A stretch of 9,500 bases of DNA from Gallionellaceae bacterium. GTDB lineage: Bacteria; Pseudomonadota; Gammaproteobacteria; Burkholderiales; Gallionellaceae. Each line of letters opens with the position of its first letter. The first letter of the stretch is position 1. This document shows positions 1 through 6,180 of this stretch, in pieces. Below the pieces are notes generated by a model that did no database searches, was not told where the DNA came from, and saw only the letters and a program-made list of their open reading frames with translations. Location: the NCBI GenBank assembly GCA_021731185.1, contig JAKFXW010000096.1, positions 1 to 9,500 of the forward strand, in the 5' to 3' direction. The position numbers and the translations under genes are program-made.

Positions 1-8
1 CATCTCAA

Positions 9-160
9 TACCGCGTTATTCAATTTCTAATTTAACAATGCCAAATTGTTCCCTCACCCTTTGTCCCTCTCCCGGAGGGAGAGGGATGCACAGTCCTTCT
101 CCCTCCGGGAGAAGGGTTGGGATGAGGGAGCAAGATTAAGGGCTTAATCAAAACGCGGTA
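9..160. repeat. Nested inverted-repeat block downstream of typA
   Basis: The block is built from complementary arms around a common centre. The outermost pair is TACCGCGTT (9-17) with AACGCGGTA (152-160). Inside it TCCCTCA (50-56) pairs with TGAGGGA (123-129). Within that are two side-by-side hairpins: CCCTCTCCC/GGGAGAGGG (65-73 with 77-85) and CCTTCTCCC/GGGAGAAGG (95-103 with 107-115). A further hairpin GATTAAG/CTTAATC (134-140 with 143-149) sits between the outer arms. The CCCTCACCC/CTCTCCC core resembles extragenic palindromes I remember as common between genes of beta- and gammaproteobacteria. No flanking target duplication is visible. It may act as a transcript end for typA, although no run of T follows any stem on the typA strand. 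Confidence 0.75.
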
Positions 161-167
161 AGTTGGG

Positions 168-1973
168 CTATCGCCCTGCTCTCTTGCGTTCGTTCTCGGT
201 CAGATAACGTTTACGCACTCGAATAGATTGCGGGGTAATTTCCACCAATTCATCATCGTCGATAAACTCCACGGCAGATTCCAATGTAAGTTTGATGGGT
301 GTGGTAAGGCGCACGGCCTCATCGGTGCCGGAGGCGCGCACGTTGGTGAGTTGTTTGCCTTTGATGGGGTTGACCACCAAGTCGTTATCGCGGCTATGAA
401 TGCCGATGACCATGCCTTCGTATAATTTGTCGCCGGGGCTGACAAACATGCGGCCACGATCATCCAGTTTCCACAGTGCATAAGCGACAGCCTCGCCGTT
501 GTCCTGCGAAATCAACACACCGTTATGACGTCCGGGCATGTCGGGTTTAACCGGGCCGTAGTCATCGAACACATGTGAGATGAGTCCGGTGCCGCGAGTC
601 ATGGTCATGAAGTCGCCTTGAAAGCCAATCAGGCTACGCGCCGGGATGCGGTATTCCAAACGCACGCGACCCCGACCATCAGATTGCATGTCTTGCAGGT
701 CACCGCGACGGCGACCTAGCTCTTCCATGACTGCACCCTGATTGATTTCTTCCACATCGACAGTCAGCATTTCATAAGGCTCGCATTGTTCGCCGTTAAT
801 GGTGCGGAATACTACGCGCGGCTTGGAAACGGCCAATTCAAAACCCTCGCGACGCATGGTCTCCAGCAAAATAGTCAGATGCAACTCGCCACGCCCAGAA
901 ACCAAAAACGAATCGGTCTCGGCAGTATCTTCTACACGCAAGGCAACGTTCACCAATAATTCTTTATTGAGACGATCACGAATCTGACGGCTGGTAACAA
1001 ACTTGCCTTCCTGTCCGGCCAGGGGCGAATTGTTGACCTGAAAAGTCATGGTCAATGTTGGCTCGTCCACTTTAGGCATGGGCAGTGCTTCAGGTTGATT
1101 AATGTCGGCCAGCGTTACGCCAATACCAATATCTTCAATCCCATTCACCAGAATAATATCACCCGCGCCGGCTTCATTCATCTGCACGCGCTCGATACCT
1201 TGAAAACCCAGCACTTGATTGACCCGCGCTTTTTTCGGCGGCTTATCGCCATTGAGTATCATTACTTCCTGACCCGGCTTGATGCGCCCACGCGTGACGC
1301 GCCCGACACCGATACGACCCACGAAGCTGGAATAATCCAACGCGGAAATTTGAAATTGCAAAGGCCCGTCCATATCGCCGTCGGGGGCAGGCACATGCTT
1401 GAGTACCGCATCAAACAGAGGACGCATATCTTTGCTCGGCTTAGCCAAATCAATCATTGCATAGCCATTGATGGCCGAGGCATACACCACAGGGAAATCC
1501 ATTTGCGCTTCGGTCGCGCCGAGTTTGTCGAATAAATCAAAGGTGTGATCGACTACCCATTCTGGACGTGCGCCGGGGCGATCAATTTTGTTGATTACCA
1601 CAATGGGGCGTAAACCCAATGCCAACGCCTTACGCAGCACAAAGCGCGTTTGTGGCATCGGCCCTTCTACTGCGTCGACCAGTAGCAGCACGCCATCCAC
1701 CATCGACAACACGCGCTCTACTTCACCGCCGAAATCGGCATGGCCAGGTGTGTCCACAATATTGATATGCACGCCCTCATATTCCACGGCGCAGTTTTTT
1801 GCCAGGATGGTAATGCCGCGTTCTTTTTCCAGATCATTGCTATCCATCACCCGCTCAGCTACGTGCTGATGCGCGGCGAAGGTCGAGGTCTGCGACAGGA
1901 GCTTATCTACAAGTGTAGTTTTTCCATGATCTACGTGAGCGATGATGGCGATGTTACGAAGTGCGCGGGACAT
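168..1973 (-). CDS. typA: Ribosome-associated translational GTPase BipA/TypA
   Basis: TypA/BipA is an EF-G-like GTPase that binds the 70S ribosome and helps 50S assembly and growth under stress and cold. The GTPase motifs are complete: G1 AHVDHGKT (residues 12-19), G2 RGIT (52-55), G3 DTPG (74-77), G4 NKID (128-131) and G5 SA (166-167). After the G domain come the beta-barrel domain II (about 200-300), the EF-G III/V-like domains (about 300-480) and the TypA-specific C-terminal domain. The length of 601 residues is normal (E. coli BipA has about 607). The ATG at 1973-1971 is preceded by AGGT at a suitable distance. The stop is TAG. It is transcribed alone, divergently from the DEAD-box helicase; both proteins act on ribosomes, so shared control at low temperature is plausible but inferred. 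Confidence 0.97.
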   Translation of the reverse strand: MSRALRNIAIIAHVDHGKTTLVDKLLSQTSTFAAHQHVAERVMDSNDLEKERGITILAKNCAVEYEGVHINIVDTPGHADFGGEVERVLSMVDGVLLLVDAVEGPMPQTRFVLRKALALGLRPIVVINKIDRPGARPEWVVDHTFDLFDKLGATEAQMDFPVVYASAINGYAMIDLAKPSKDMRPLFDAVLKHVPAPDGDMDGPLQFQISALDYSSFVGRIGVGRVTRGRIKPGQEVMILNGDKPPKKARVNQVLGFQGIERVQMNEAGAGDIILVNGIEDIGIGVTLADINQPEALPMPKVDEPTLTMTFQVNNSPLAGQEGKFVTSRQIRDRLNKELLVNVALRVEDTAETDSFLVSGRGELHLTILLETMRREGFELAVSKPRVVFRTINGEQCEPYEMLTVDVEEINQGAVMEELGRRRGDLQDMQSDGRGRVRLEYRIPARSLIGFQGDFMTMTRGTGLISHVFDDYGPVKPDMPGRHNGVLISQDNGEAVAYALWKLDDRGRMFVSPGDKLYEGMVIGIHSRDNDLVVNPIKGKQLTNVRASGTDEAVRLTTPIKLTLESAVEFIDDDELVEITPQSIRVRKRYLTENERKRAGR

Positions 1974-2006
1974 AATTTACTACCTAGGTCAAACTTAAGG
2001 GCGCGC

Positions 2007-2015
2007 ATTCTAGCA
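2007..2015 (-). promoter_or_regulatory. Probable extended -10 promoter of typA
   Basis: Read on the minus strand, TGC-TAGAAT is an extended -10 element (TGn plus five of six -10 consensus bases) about 35 bp before the typA ATG. This would give a short leader of roughly 25-30 nt. The -35 position (around TTAGCG, 16 bp upstream) is poor, as is usual with extended -10 promoters. A second possible extended -10, TGC-TATAAG, lies at about 2036-2044 on the same strand. Confidence 0.45.
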
Positions 2016-2038
2016 CATAGCAAGACTGCGCTAATTCT

Positions 2039-2061
2039 TATAGCAAATATTTTTTGCTATA
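2039..2061. promoter_or_regulatory. Perfect 9-bp palindrome between divergent promoters
   Basis: TATAGCAAA (2039-2047) and TTTGCTATA (2053-2061) are exact reverse complements around a 5-bp AT-only centre. The right arm contains the putative -35 of the helicase promoter, and the left arm abuts a possible upstream -10 for typA. The symmetry and placement fit an operator for a dimeric regulator acting on both genes, but no regulator is recognised. It could also be chance symmetry in AT-rich promoter DNA. Confidence 0.4.
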
Positions 2062-2081
2062 TATTTTTATCTGGGTATAAT
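2054..2081 (+). promoter_or_regulatory. Probable sigma70 promoter of the DEAD-box helicase gene
   Basis: A perfect -10 TATAAT lies at 2076-2081, with TTGCTA (four of six matches to TTGACA) at 2054-2059 and a 16-bp spacer. Transcription would start near 2088, about 235 nt before the GTG start. The -10 is the best consensus match in this intergenic region. Confidence 0.6.
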
Positions 2082-2087
2082 GCGCGC

Positions 2088-2323
2088 TTCGTTGCGATGT
2101 TCGTGCAACGTTAGTCCATCGTTATCTGACCTTTCAGGCTGTTTTACATTGTCCCCCTGTGGGATAAAGCCTTGCTTTTCACCGGTTAGCGACGATGTTT
2201 ATGCGCCGGTAGAGCTTAAATCCCCCTACTGAATTTTATTGCATGGCTTTTTAGCCGAGCAAGCGCCCATCTGTATGCATCCAAAGTTTGGCTGTATACA
2301 TTTTTACTTATTAAGGAATTTAC
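2088..2323 (+). promoter_or_regulatory. Long structured 5' leader of the helicase mRNA
   Basis: The gap between the promoter and the GTG start contains no gene but several stems. A 5'-end hairpin CGTTGC/GCAACG (2090-2095 with 2105-2110) would sit at the start of the transcript. A coaxial stem follows: GGGAT/ATCCC (2161-2165 with 2220-2224), AAGC/GCTT (2167-2170 with 2214-2217), then ACCGG/CCGGT (2181-2185 with 2206-2210) around a 20-nt loop. GGCT-TTTT-AGCC (2245-2256) is a third small stem. TCCCCCT occurs at 2152-2158 and again at 2221-2227, the second overlapping the closing stem. Long structured leaders are known for cold-induced DEAD-box helicase and cold-shock mRNAs; that this one is thermally or self-regulated is inference. 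Confidence 0.5.
2271..2301. repeat. Direct repeat CTGTATRCAT flanking a short palindrome
   Basis: CTGTATGCAT (2271-2280) and CTGTATACAT (2292-2301) differ at one base and lie 21 bp apart, two helical turns. Between them is CCAAA-G-TTTGG (2281-2291). The element ends about 12 nt before the AAGGA ribosome binding site of the helicase, so it would lie within its mRNA leader. Its function is unknown; it may be chance. Confidence 0.35.
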
Positions 2324-3910
2324 GTGTCAACTGAAAATATAACCCATACCAATCCCAAGCCAATTATTGTGAAGCCTATTATCGCTAAACCCATTATTGC
2401 CAAACCCAGCATTGCTAAACCTATAGCCAGCCTATCCATTACTGCCACGCCAGCTTATGCCGATAACGGTTTTGCAGCGTTAGGCTTGCATCCGAACATT
2501 CTAAAAGCAGTTGAAGAGTCTGGCTACACCACACCTTCACCTATTCAGGCCGAGGCCATTCCAACAGTCATGGCGGGCCATGATTTAATGGCATCTGCTC
2601 AAACTGGCACAGGTAAAACAGCTGCTTTTATTTTGCCCGCACTGCATCGCATCGCTCAGCCATCTGCCGTACACAGCAAAGGTCCGCGCGTATTGGTGCT
2701 AACTCCTACCCGCGAATTAGCTCAACAAGTTTCGGATGCTGCAGCCAAATACGGCAAAAGTATGCGTCTGAAAGTGGTCAGCATTCTGGGCGGTATGCCT
2801 TACCCGCTACAGAATAAGTTGCTATCCAGTCCAGTTGATATTCTGGTGGCGACACCCGGTCGTTTGATTGACCATATTGAACGCGGTCGTATTGATTTTT
2901 CTCGCCTGGAAATGCTGGTACTGGATGAGGCAGACCGTATGTTGGACATGGGCTTTATTGATGATGTGGAACGCATTGCTGCGGCCACTCCTGCTACCCG
3001 TCAAACCCTGCTGTTCTCGGCCACCCTGGATGGCATGATTGGCGGCTTGGCAAAACGTCTGCTGAAAGACCCCAAGCGCATCAGCATTACCGCCGCGCAA
3101 GCTCGTCACGAAAACATCGATCAACGCCTGATATATGTAGATGACATGGCACATAAAGGTCGCCTACTCGATCATCTGTTACGCGATGAAGCGATGACCC
3201 AAGCAGTGGTTTTCACCGCTACTAAACGCGATGCCGATGCACTGGCTGATAAGCTGATGTCACAAGGCCACTCTGCTGCACCCTTGCATGGTGATATGAA
3301 TCAACGCGAACGTAATCGCACATTAACCAGTCTGCGTAGTGGTCGCGTGCGTATTTTGGTAGCAACCGATGTGGCTGCACGCGGCATTGATGTTCCGGGT
3401 ATTTCACACGTGATTAACTTTGATTTGCCGAAAGCTGCCGAAGATTACGTACACCGCATCGGTCGTACCGGACGTGCGGGTTCTTCCGGCATTGCAGTAT
3501 CGTTTGCGTCAGGTCGTGACTCCGGCAATCTGCAAAAAATTGAGCGTTACACTGGGCAAAGCATCACTGCCCATATCATCCCTGGATTAGAGCCAAAGTT
3601 CAAGCCGCGCTCGCAGCCTTCTAATACGCGCGCCAAGCCGGGCGGTTTTGCACGCCATACGCCTAGCGATAGTCGTCATGGCTATCCGAGCAACACACGT
3701 CGCGAAGGTCAGTCACACAATCGTTTCGGCGATAGCACACGTCCTGCTAATGGCAATGCCAGAACAGCTGGTGCGAATACGGCTGGTCACAACACTACGG
3801 GACATCACTCCACCAGACCTCAGTCCGCAGGCCCTAACTCAACTGGGCAAGCGCGCCGCACGGGTGGACAATTCCAAACCTTTAATCGCGGGGGTAACGG
3901 CAATCGTTAA
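2324..3910 (+). CDS. rhlE: DEAD-box ATP-dependent RNA helicase, RhlE type
   Basis: This is an ATP-dependent RNA-unwinding enzyme acting on structured RNA, in ribosome maturation or RNA decay. The two RecA-like domains carry the Q motif (GYTTPSPIQ, 67-75), motif I AQTGTGKT (92-99), Ia PTREL (128-132), GG (156-157), TPGR (177-180), DEAD (201-204), SAT (232-234), ATDVAARGID (347-356) and HRIGRTGRAG (377-386). The GTG start is supported by AAGGA at 2313-2317, six bases upstream. Before the Q motif there is an unusual extension of about 45 residues with five tandem KPIIA-like pentapeptides (12-35). After residue 425 comes a basic, low-complexity tail rich in N, T, G, H, R and S with TAG/TTG/STG repeats, typical of RNA-binding tails. 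The core fits RhlE best; another beta-proteobacterial DEAD-box class is possible. Transcribed alone, with a terminator 26 bp after the stop. Confidence 0.93.
   Translation: MSTENITHTNPKPIIVKPIIAKPIIAKPSIAKPIASLSITATPAYADNGFAALGLHPNILKAVEESGYTTPSPIQAEAIPTVMAGHDLMASAQTGTGKTAAFILPALHRIAQPSAVHSKGPRVLVLTPTRELAQQVSDAAAKYGKSMRLKVVSILGGMPYPLQNKLLSSPVDILVATPGRLIDHIERGRIDFSRLEMLVLDEADRMLDMGFIDDVERIAAATPATRQTLLFSATLDGMIGGLAKRLLKDPKRISITAAQARHENIDQRLIYVDDMAHKGRLLDHLLRDEAMTQAVVFTATKRDADALADKLMSQGHSAAPLHGDMNQRERNRTLTSLRSGRVRILVATDVAARGIDVPGISHVINFDLPKAAEDYVHRIGRTGRAGSSGIAVSFASGRDSGNLQKIERYTGQSITAHIIPGLEPKFKPRSQPSNTRAKPGGFARHTPSDSRHGYPSNTRREGQSHNRFGDSTRPANGNARTAGANTAGHNTTGHHSTRPQSAGPNSTGQARRTGGQFQTFNRGGNGNR
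2357..2431 (+). repeat. Tandem 15-bp repeat encoding KPIIA pentapeptides
   Basis: Five imperfect 15-nt units encode KPIIV-KPIIA-KPIIA-KPSIA-KPIAS (helicase residues 12-36). The lysine and proline codons vary between AAG/AAA and CCA/CCT/CCC, so the repeat is conserved at protein level rather than as fresh DNA duplication. It lies in the non-conserved N-terminal extension, before the helicase core. Confidence 0.85.
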
Positions 3911-3935
3911 GATTGGTAATGCTCCAGCTTAATTG

Positions 3936-3966
3936 AAAAAGGCATCGAGTACTCGATGCCTTTTTT
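3936..3966. terminator. Bidirectional intrinsic terminator between helicase and ccmE
   Basis: GGCATCGAG (3941-3949) and CTCGATGCC (3952-3960) form a perfect stem around TA. Five A precede the stem and six T follow it, so a GC-rich hairpin with a U-run forms on both strands. It serves the helicase (stop 26 bp before the A-run) and the convergent ccm operon (ccmE stop about 70 bp away). Confidence 0.92.
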
Positions 3967-4036
3967 ATTTATCACCTACAACATATGCAGGTGAATCAAT
4001 TGCAAACCCTTCTTAAAAACTCACTTTATAATCAGT

Positions 4037-4519
4037 TCATTCTTTAGGCTCAACGATTGCTGGCATTTTTTCTGCTGCCTTGCCTGCCTGCCTTAAAAGC
4101 TCTGCTTGCTTTAACGCAAAAGCCGCTTCTGGAGCTACATAATTTTCATCATGCTTGGCCAACACTTCATCCGCTCGAAACACGCCACCGCTCTCAATCT
4201 TACCGTGCACCACCACGCCCTTGCCTTCCTTAAATAAATCCGGCAGAAAACCTTTATACACTACGGGAATGACTTTGGCGGTATCCGTAATATTGAAATG
4301 TACAGTCAAGCCGTCACTCTGACGCTTGATGCTGCCCTCCTCCACCAAACCGCCCACGCGGAATCCACGCCCTTGCGGAGCCTCGTTATTAAAGACTTGA
4401 GTCGGGGTGAAATATAAACTGATATTGCTGGTTAAAGCGTACATCACCAAGCCAACCGCCGTGCCCAAAATGGCGAGCGCGCCCAGTATAATCATCGTTT
4501 TTTTCTGTCGTGGTTTCAT
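4037..4519 (-). CDS. ccmE: CcmE, periplasmic heme chaperone
   Basis: CcmE takes heme from CcmC, binds it covalently on a histidine and passes it to the CcmF/H lyase for attachment to apocytochrome c. It is anchored in the inner membrane with an OB-fold domain in the periplasm. Residues 8-30 form a single N-terminal membrane anchor after a basic start (MKPRQKK). The heme-attachment motif AKHDENY is at 121-127, with the covalent-binding His123 and the nearby Tyr127 (equivalent to His130 and Tyr134 of E. coli). The length of 160 is normal. AGGA lies 8-10 bases before the ATG at 4519. It is the last gene of the ccmABCDE operon, with 21 bp after ccmD. Confidence 0.97.
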   Translation of the reverse strand: MKPRQKKTMIILGALAILGTAVGLVMYALTSNISLYFTPTQVFNNEAPQGRGFRVGGLVEEGSIKRQSDGLTVHFNITDTAKVIPVVYKGFLPDLFKEGKGVVVHGKIESGGVFRADEVLAKHDENYVAPEAAFALKQAELLRQAGKAAEKMPAIVEPKE

Positions 4520-4540
4520 TCTATTTTCCTATTTCCTGCA

Positions 4541-4708
4541 TTACACATTGGATGCTGCATCGCGCATTTGCCGTAAGCGTTGCACAATCAGCGTACGTCG
4601 ATGGCGCACCATGGCAATCTCAATTATAAATACCAACATGGCCATGCCGTATGATCCCCATACATACAAGCCGTATCCTTTCATGGCAAAAAATTCACTC
4701 CAGTTCAT
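4541..4708 (-). CDS. ccmD: CcmD, small membrane subunit of the heme release complex
   Basis: CcmD is a small single-pass protein that stabilises the CcmABC complex and is needed to release holo-CcmE. The 55-residue product starts MNWSEFFAMKGYGLYVWGSY, matching the family's FFAMGGYxxxVW pattern, followed by a membrane segment (about 13-34) and a basic, helical tail (RHRR, QRLRQMR). The start is the ATG at 4708-4706, which overlaps the ccmC stop as ATGA. A longer in-frame reading from 4756 adds 16 residues that overlap ccmC and do not fit the family. Confidence 0.9.
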   Translation of the reverse strand: MNWSEFFAMKGYGLYVWGSYGMAMLVFIIEIAMVRHRRTLIVQRLRQMRDAASNV

Positions 4709-5460
4709 AGTTTCATCCCACGAGGGGACAATGTCTCCGTCAATTCCATTACCCACTGATTATTTCGCTCTCGTTCCAAAATAATACTACGTACACGCAG
4801 TAGTGCCATCGTAATGACGTATAACCAACAAGCCAAAAACATCACGAGCAAACTCTGCTGCATGGCGACATGCATACTTGTCCCGGTGAGTTTAATGGTC
4901 GCGCCTTGGTGCAAGGTGTTCCACCATTGCACAGAAAAATAAATAATAGGCACATTGACCGAACCGATAATCGCCAAAAGTGCACTGGCTCGATCAGCGC
5001 GCCGCGGATCATCTATGGATGCATGAAGGGCAATGAATCCAAGATACAAAAACAGCAGAATAAGTTCCGAAGTTAAGCGCGCATCCCACACCCACCAGGC
5101 ACCCCACATAGGCTTACCCCACAGTGCGCCGGTCCACAGCGACAGAAAGGCAAACAGCGCACCTGTCGGTGCGAGCGCATTCGCCATCATGGCGGATAGC
5201 CGTGTGTTAAAAATTAGTCCCAGTGCAGCATAACCCGCCATAATCAAATAAATAAGCATGGATAAAATGGACACTGGCACATGAATAAACATGATGCGAT
5301 ATGCCTCGCTTTGCTGAACATCAGTCGGTGCCACAAAAAATCCCATATATAACCCCAGTATAAAAAGGAGTGCTGATGACGCTGCGAACCACGGAATCAT
5401 TCTTCCAGCCGCACCATAAAATGTACTGGGTGCAGAATATTTAAACCAATTAATCGCCAA
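4705..5460 (-). CDS. ccmC: CcmC, heme-delivery membrane protein (WWD family)
   Basis: CcmC binds heme at the outer face of the inner membrane and loads it onto CcmE. The tryptophan-rich WWD motif is WGAWWVWD (119-126), flanked by the two axial-ligand histidines His60 (FIHVP) and His184 (TLHQG), at the same positions as in E. coli CcmC. About six membrane segments are visible (near 24-46, 61-83, 95-113, 128-147, 161-179, 200-222). The start is TTG at 5460-5458: the frame is closed by the ccmB stop TGA only one codon upstream (TGA-ATA-TTG), so no ATG or GTG is available before Met21, which would lose conserved sequence. GGAG, inside the last codons of ccmB, is spaced six bases from TTG, implying translational coupling. 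Length 251. Confidence 0.95.
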   Translation of the reverse strand: MAINWFKYSAPSTFYGAAGRMIPWFAASSALLFILGLYMGFFVAPTDVQQSEAYRIMFIHVPVSILSMLIYLIMAGYAALGLIFNTRLSAMMANALAPTGALFAFLSLWTGALWGKPMWGAWWVWDARLTSELILLFLYLGFIALHASIDDPRRADRASALLAIIGSVNVPIIYFSVQWWNTLHQGATIKLTGTSMHVAMQQSLLVMFLACWLYVITMALLRVRSIILERERNNQWVMELTETLSPRGMKL

Positions 5461-5463
5461 TAT

Positions 5464-6180
5464 TCACTCCATTGAAATTCGTAAAGCCATGGCGGTCACC
5501 CATGGCGTAAAAACCAATGCCAGCAATAACAATGCGCCCAGCAATGACAAATGAGCTGCTGCGCTCATACCACTGGTTATCGCCTCAACTGCACCTGCAC
5601 CAAATACCAGCACCGGAATGCACAAGGGCAACACCAGCAATGACACCAGCACGCCACCCCCACGCAAACCCAGAGTTAATGCAGCACCGATTGCACCTAT
5701 CATACTGAGGATAGGTGTGCCCAGCAGCAAAGTTAAAATCAACATCCATAAAGCCTCTGCAGGCATATCAAATTGCAAACCTAACACCGGTGCCATCAGC
5801 ACCAGTGGCAAACCTGACGCCATCCAGTGCGCAATCATTTTACCTAACACCAGAGCAGATAAAGATTGTGGCACCAACAGCATTTGCTCCAACGTGCCAT
5901 CCAAATAGTCTGCGGAAAATAATCTGCCTAGCGACAACATAGAAGCCAGCAAGGCCGCTACCCAAAGTGTGCCGGGAGCCATGGTGCGTAACATATTCAA
6001 CTCCGGCCCCACACCCAACGGAAACAGCGTCACCACGATGACGAAAAAAATCAGCGTGGTCAATACATCAGCACGACGACGCATGGCCAGCACCAGATCA
6101 CGTCGAATTATCAGCACGAATAATCCGGTCAACGACAATCCCCCAGCCAACGATGGCCCCTCAACGGATTTCTGGTTCAT
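5464..6180 (-). CDS. ccmB: CcmB, membrane subunit of the CcmAB ABC transporter
   Basis: CcmB is the membrane partner of the ATPase CcmA; with CcmC and CcmD it forms the complex that releases holo-CcmE. The protein has about six hydrophobic helices (near 41-56, 70-86, 118-136, 142-165, 176-200, 209-233). The family features are present: TLFPLGVGPE (51-60), APGTLWVAALL (68-78), DGTLEQ (94-99), AHWMASGLPL (117-126) and GLRGGGVL (171-178). As drawn, the ATG overlaps the ccmA stop (ATGA) and gives 238 residues, about 18 more than E. coli CcmB. A TTG at residue 17 preceded by GGGGGA would give about 222 and is a real alternative. It ends ISME, where the ATGGAGTGA supplies the ribosome binding site of ccmC. 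Confidence 0.95.
   Translation of the reverse strand: MNQKSVEGPSLAGGLSLTGLFVLIIRRDLVLAMRRRADVLTTLIFFVIVVTLFPLGVGPELNMLRTMAPGTLWVAALLASMLSLGRLFSADYLDGTLEQMLLVPQSLSALVLGKMIAHWMASGLPLVLMAPVLGLQFDMPAEALWMLILTLLLGTPILSMIGAIGAALTLGLRGGGVLVSLLVLPLCIPVLVFGAGAVEAITSGMSAAAHLSLLGALLLLALVFTPWVTAMALRISME

Noticed and set aside
134..149. Intrinsic terminator of typA at GATTAAG/CTTAATC
   Set aside because: The stem is AT-rich with a 2-nt loop and is followed on the typA strand by TTGCTCCC, not a T-run.
9..160. Classic MITE with target duplication
   Set aside because: Terminal arms match, but the flanks (CATCTCAA and AGTTGGG) show no target-site duplication, so only a nested repeat is claimed.
1095..1535. 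146-codon plus-strand frame inside typA
   Set aside because: Antisense shadow of a highly conserved GTPase gene; no ribosome binding site or family features.
3972..3994. Second terminator for the ccm operon at TCACCT/AGGTGA
   Set aside because: Six-bp stem with an 11-nt loop and A-rich, not T-rich, sequence after it on the ccm strand; the hairpin at 3941-3960 is far stronger.
4541..4756. Longer ccmD starting at 4756
   Set aside because: The extra 16 residues overlap ccmC and do not fit the CcmD family; the ATGA overlap start at 4708 gives a normal 55-residue protein.
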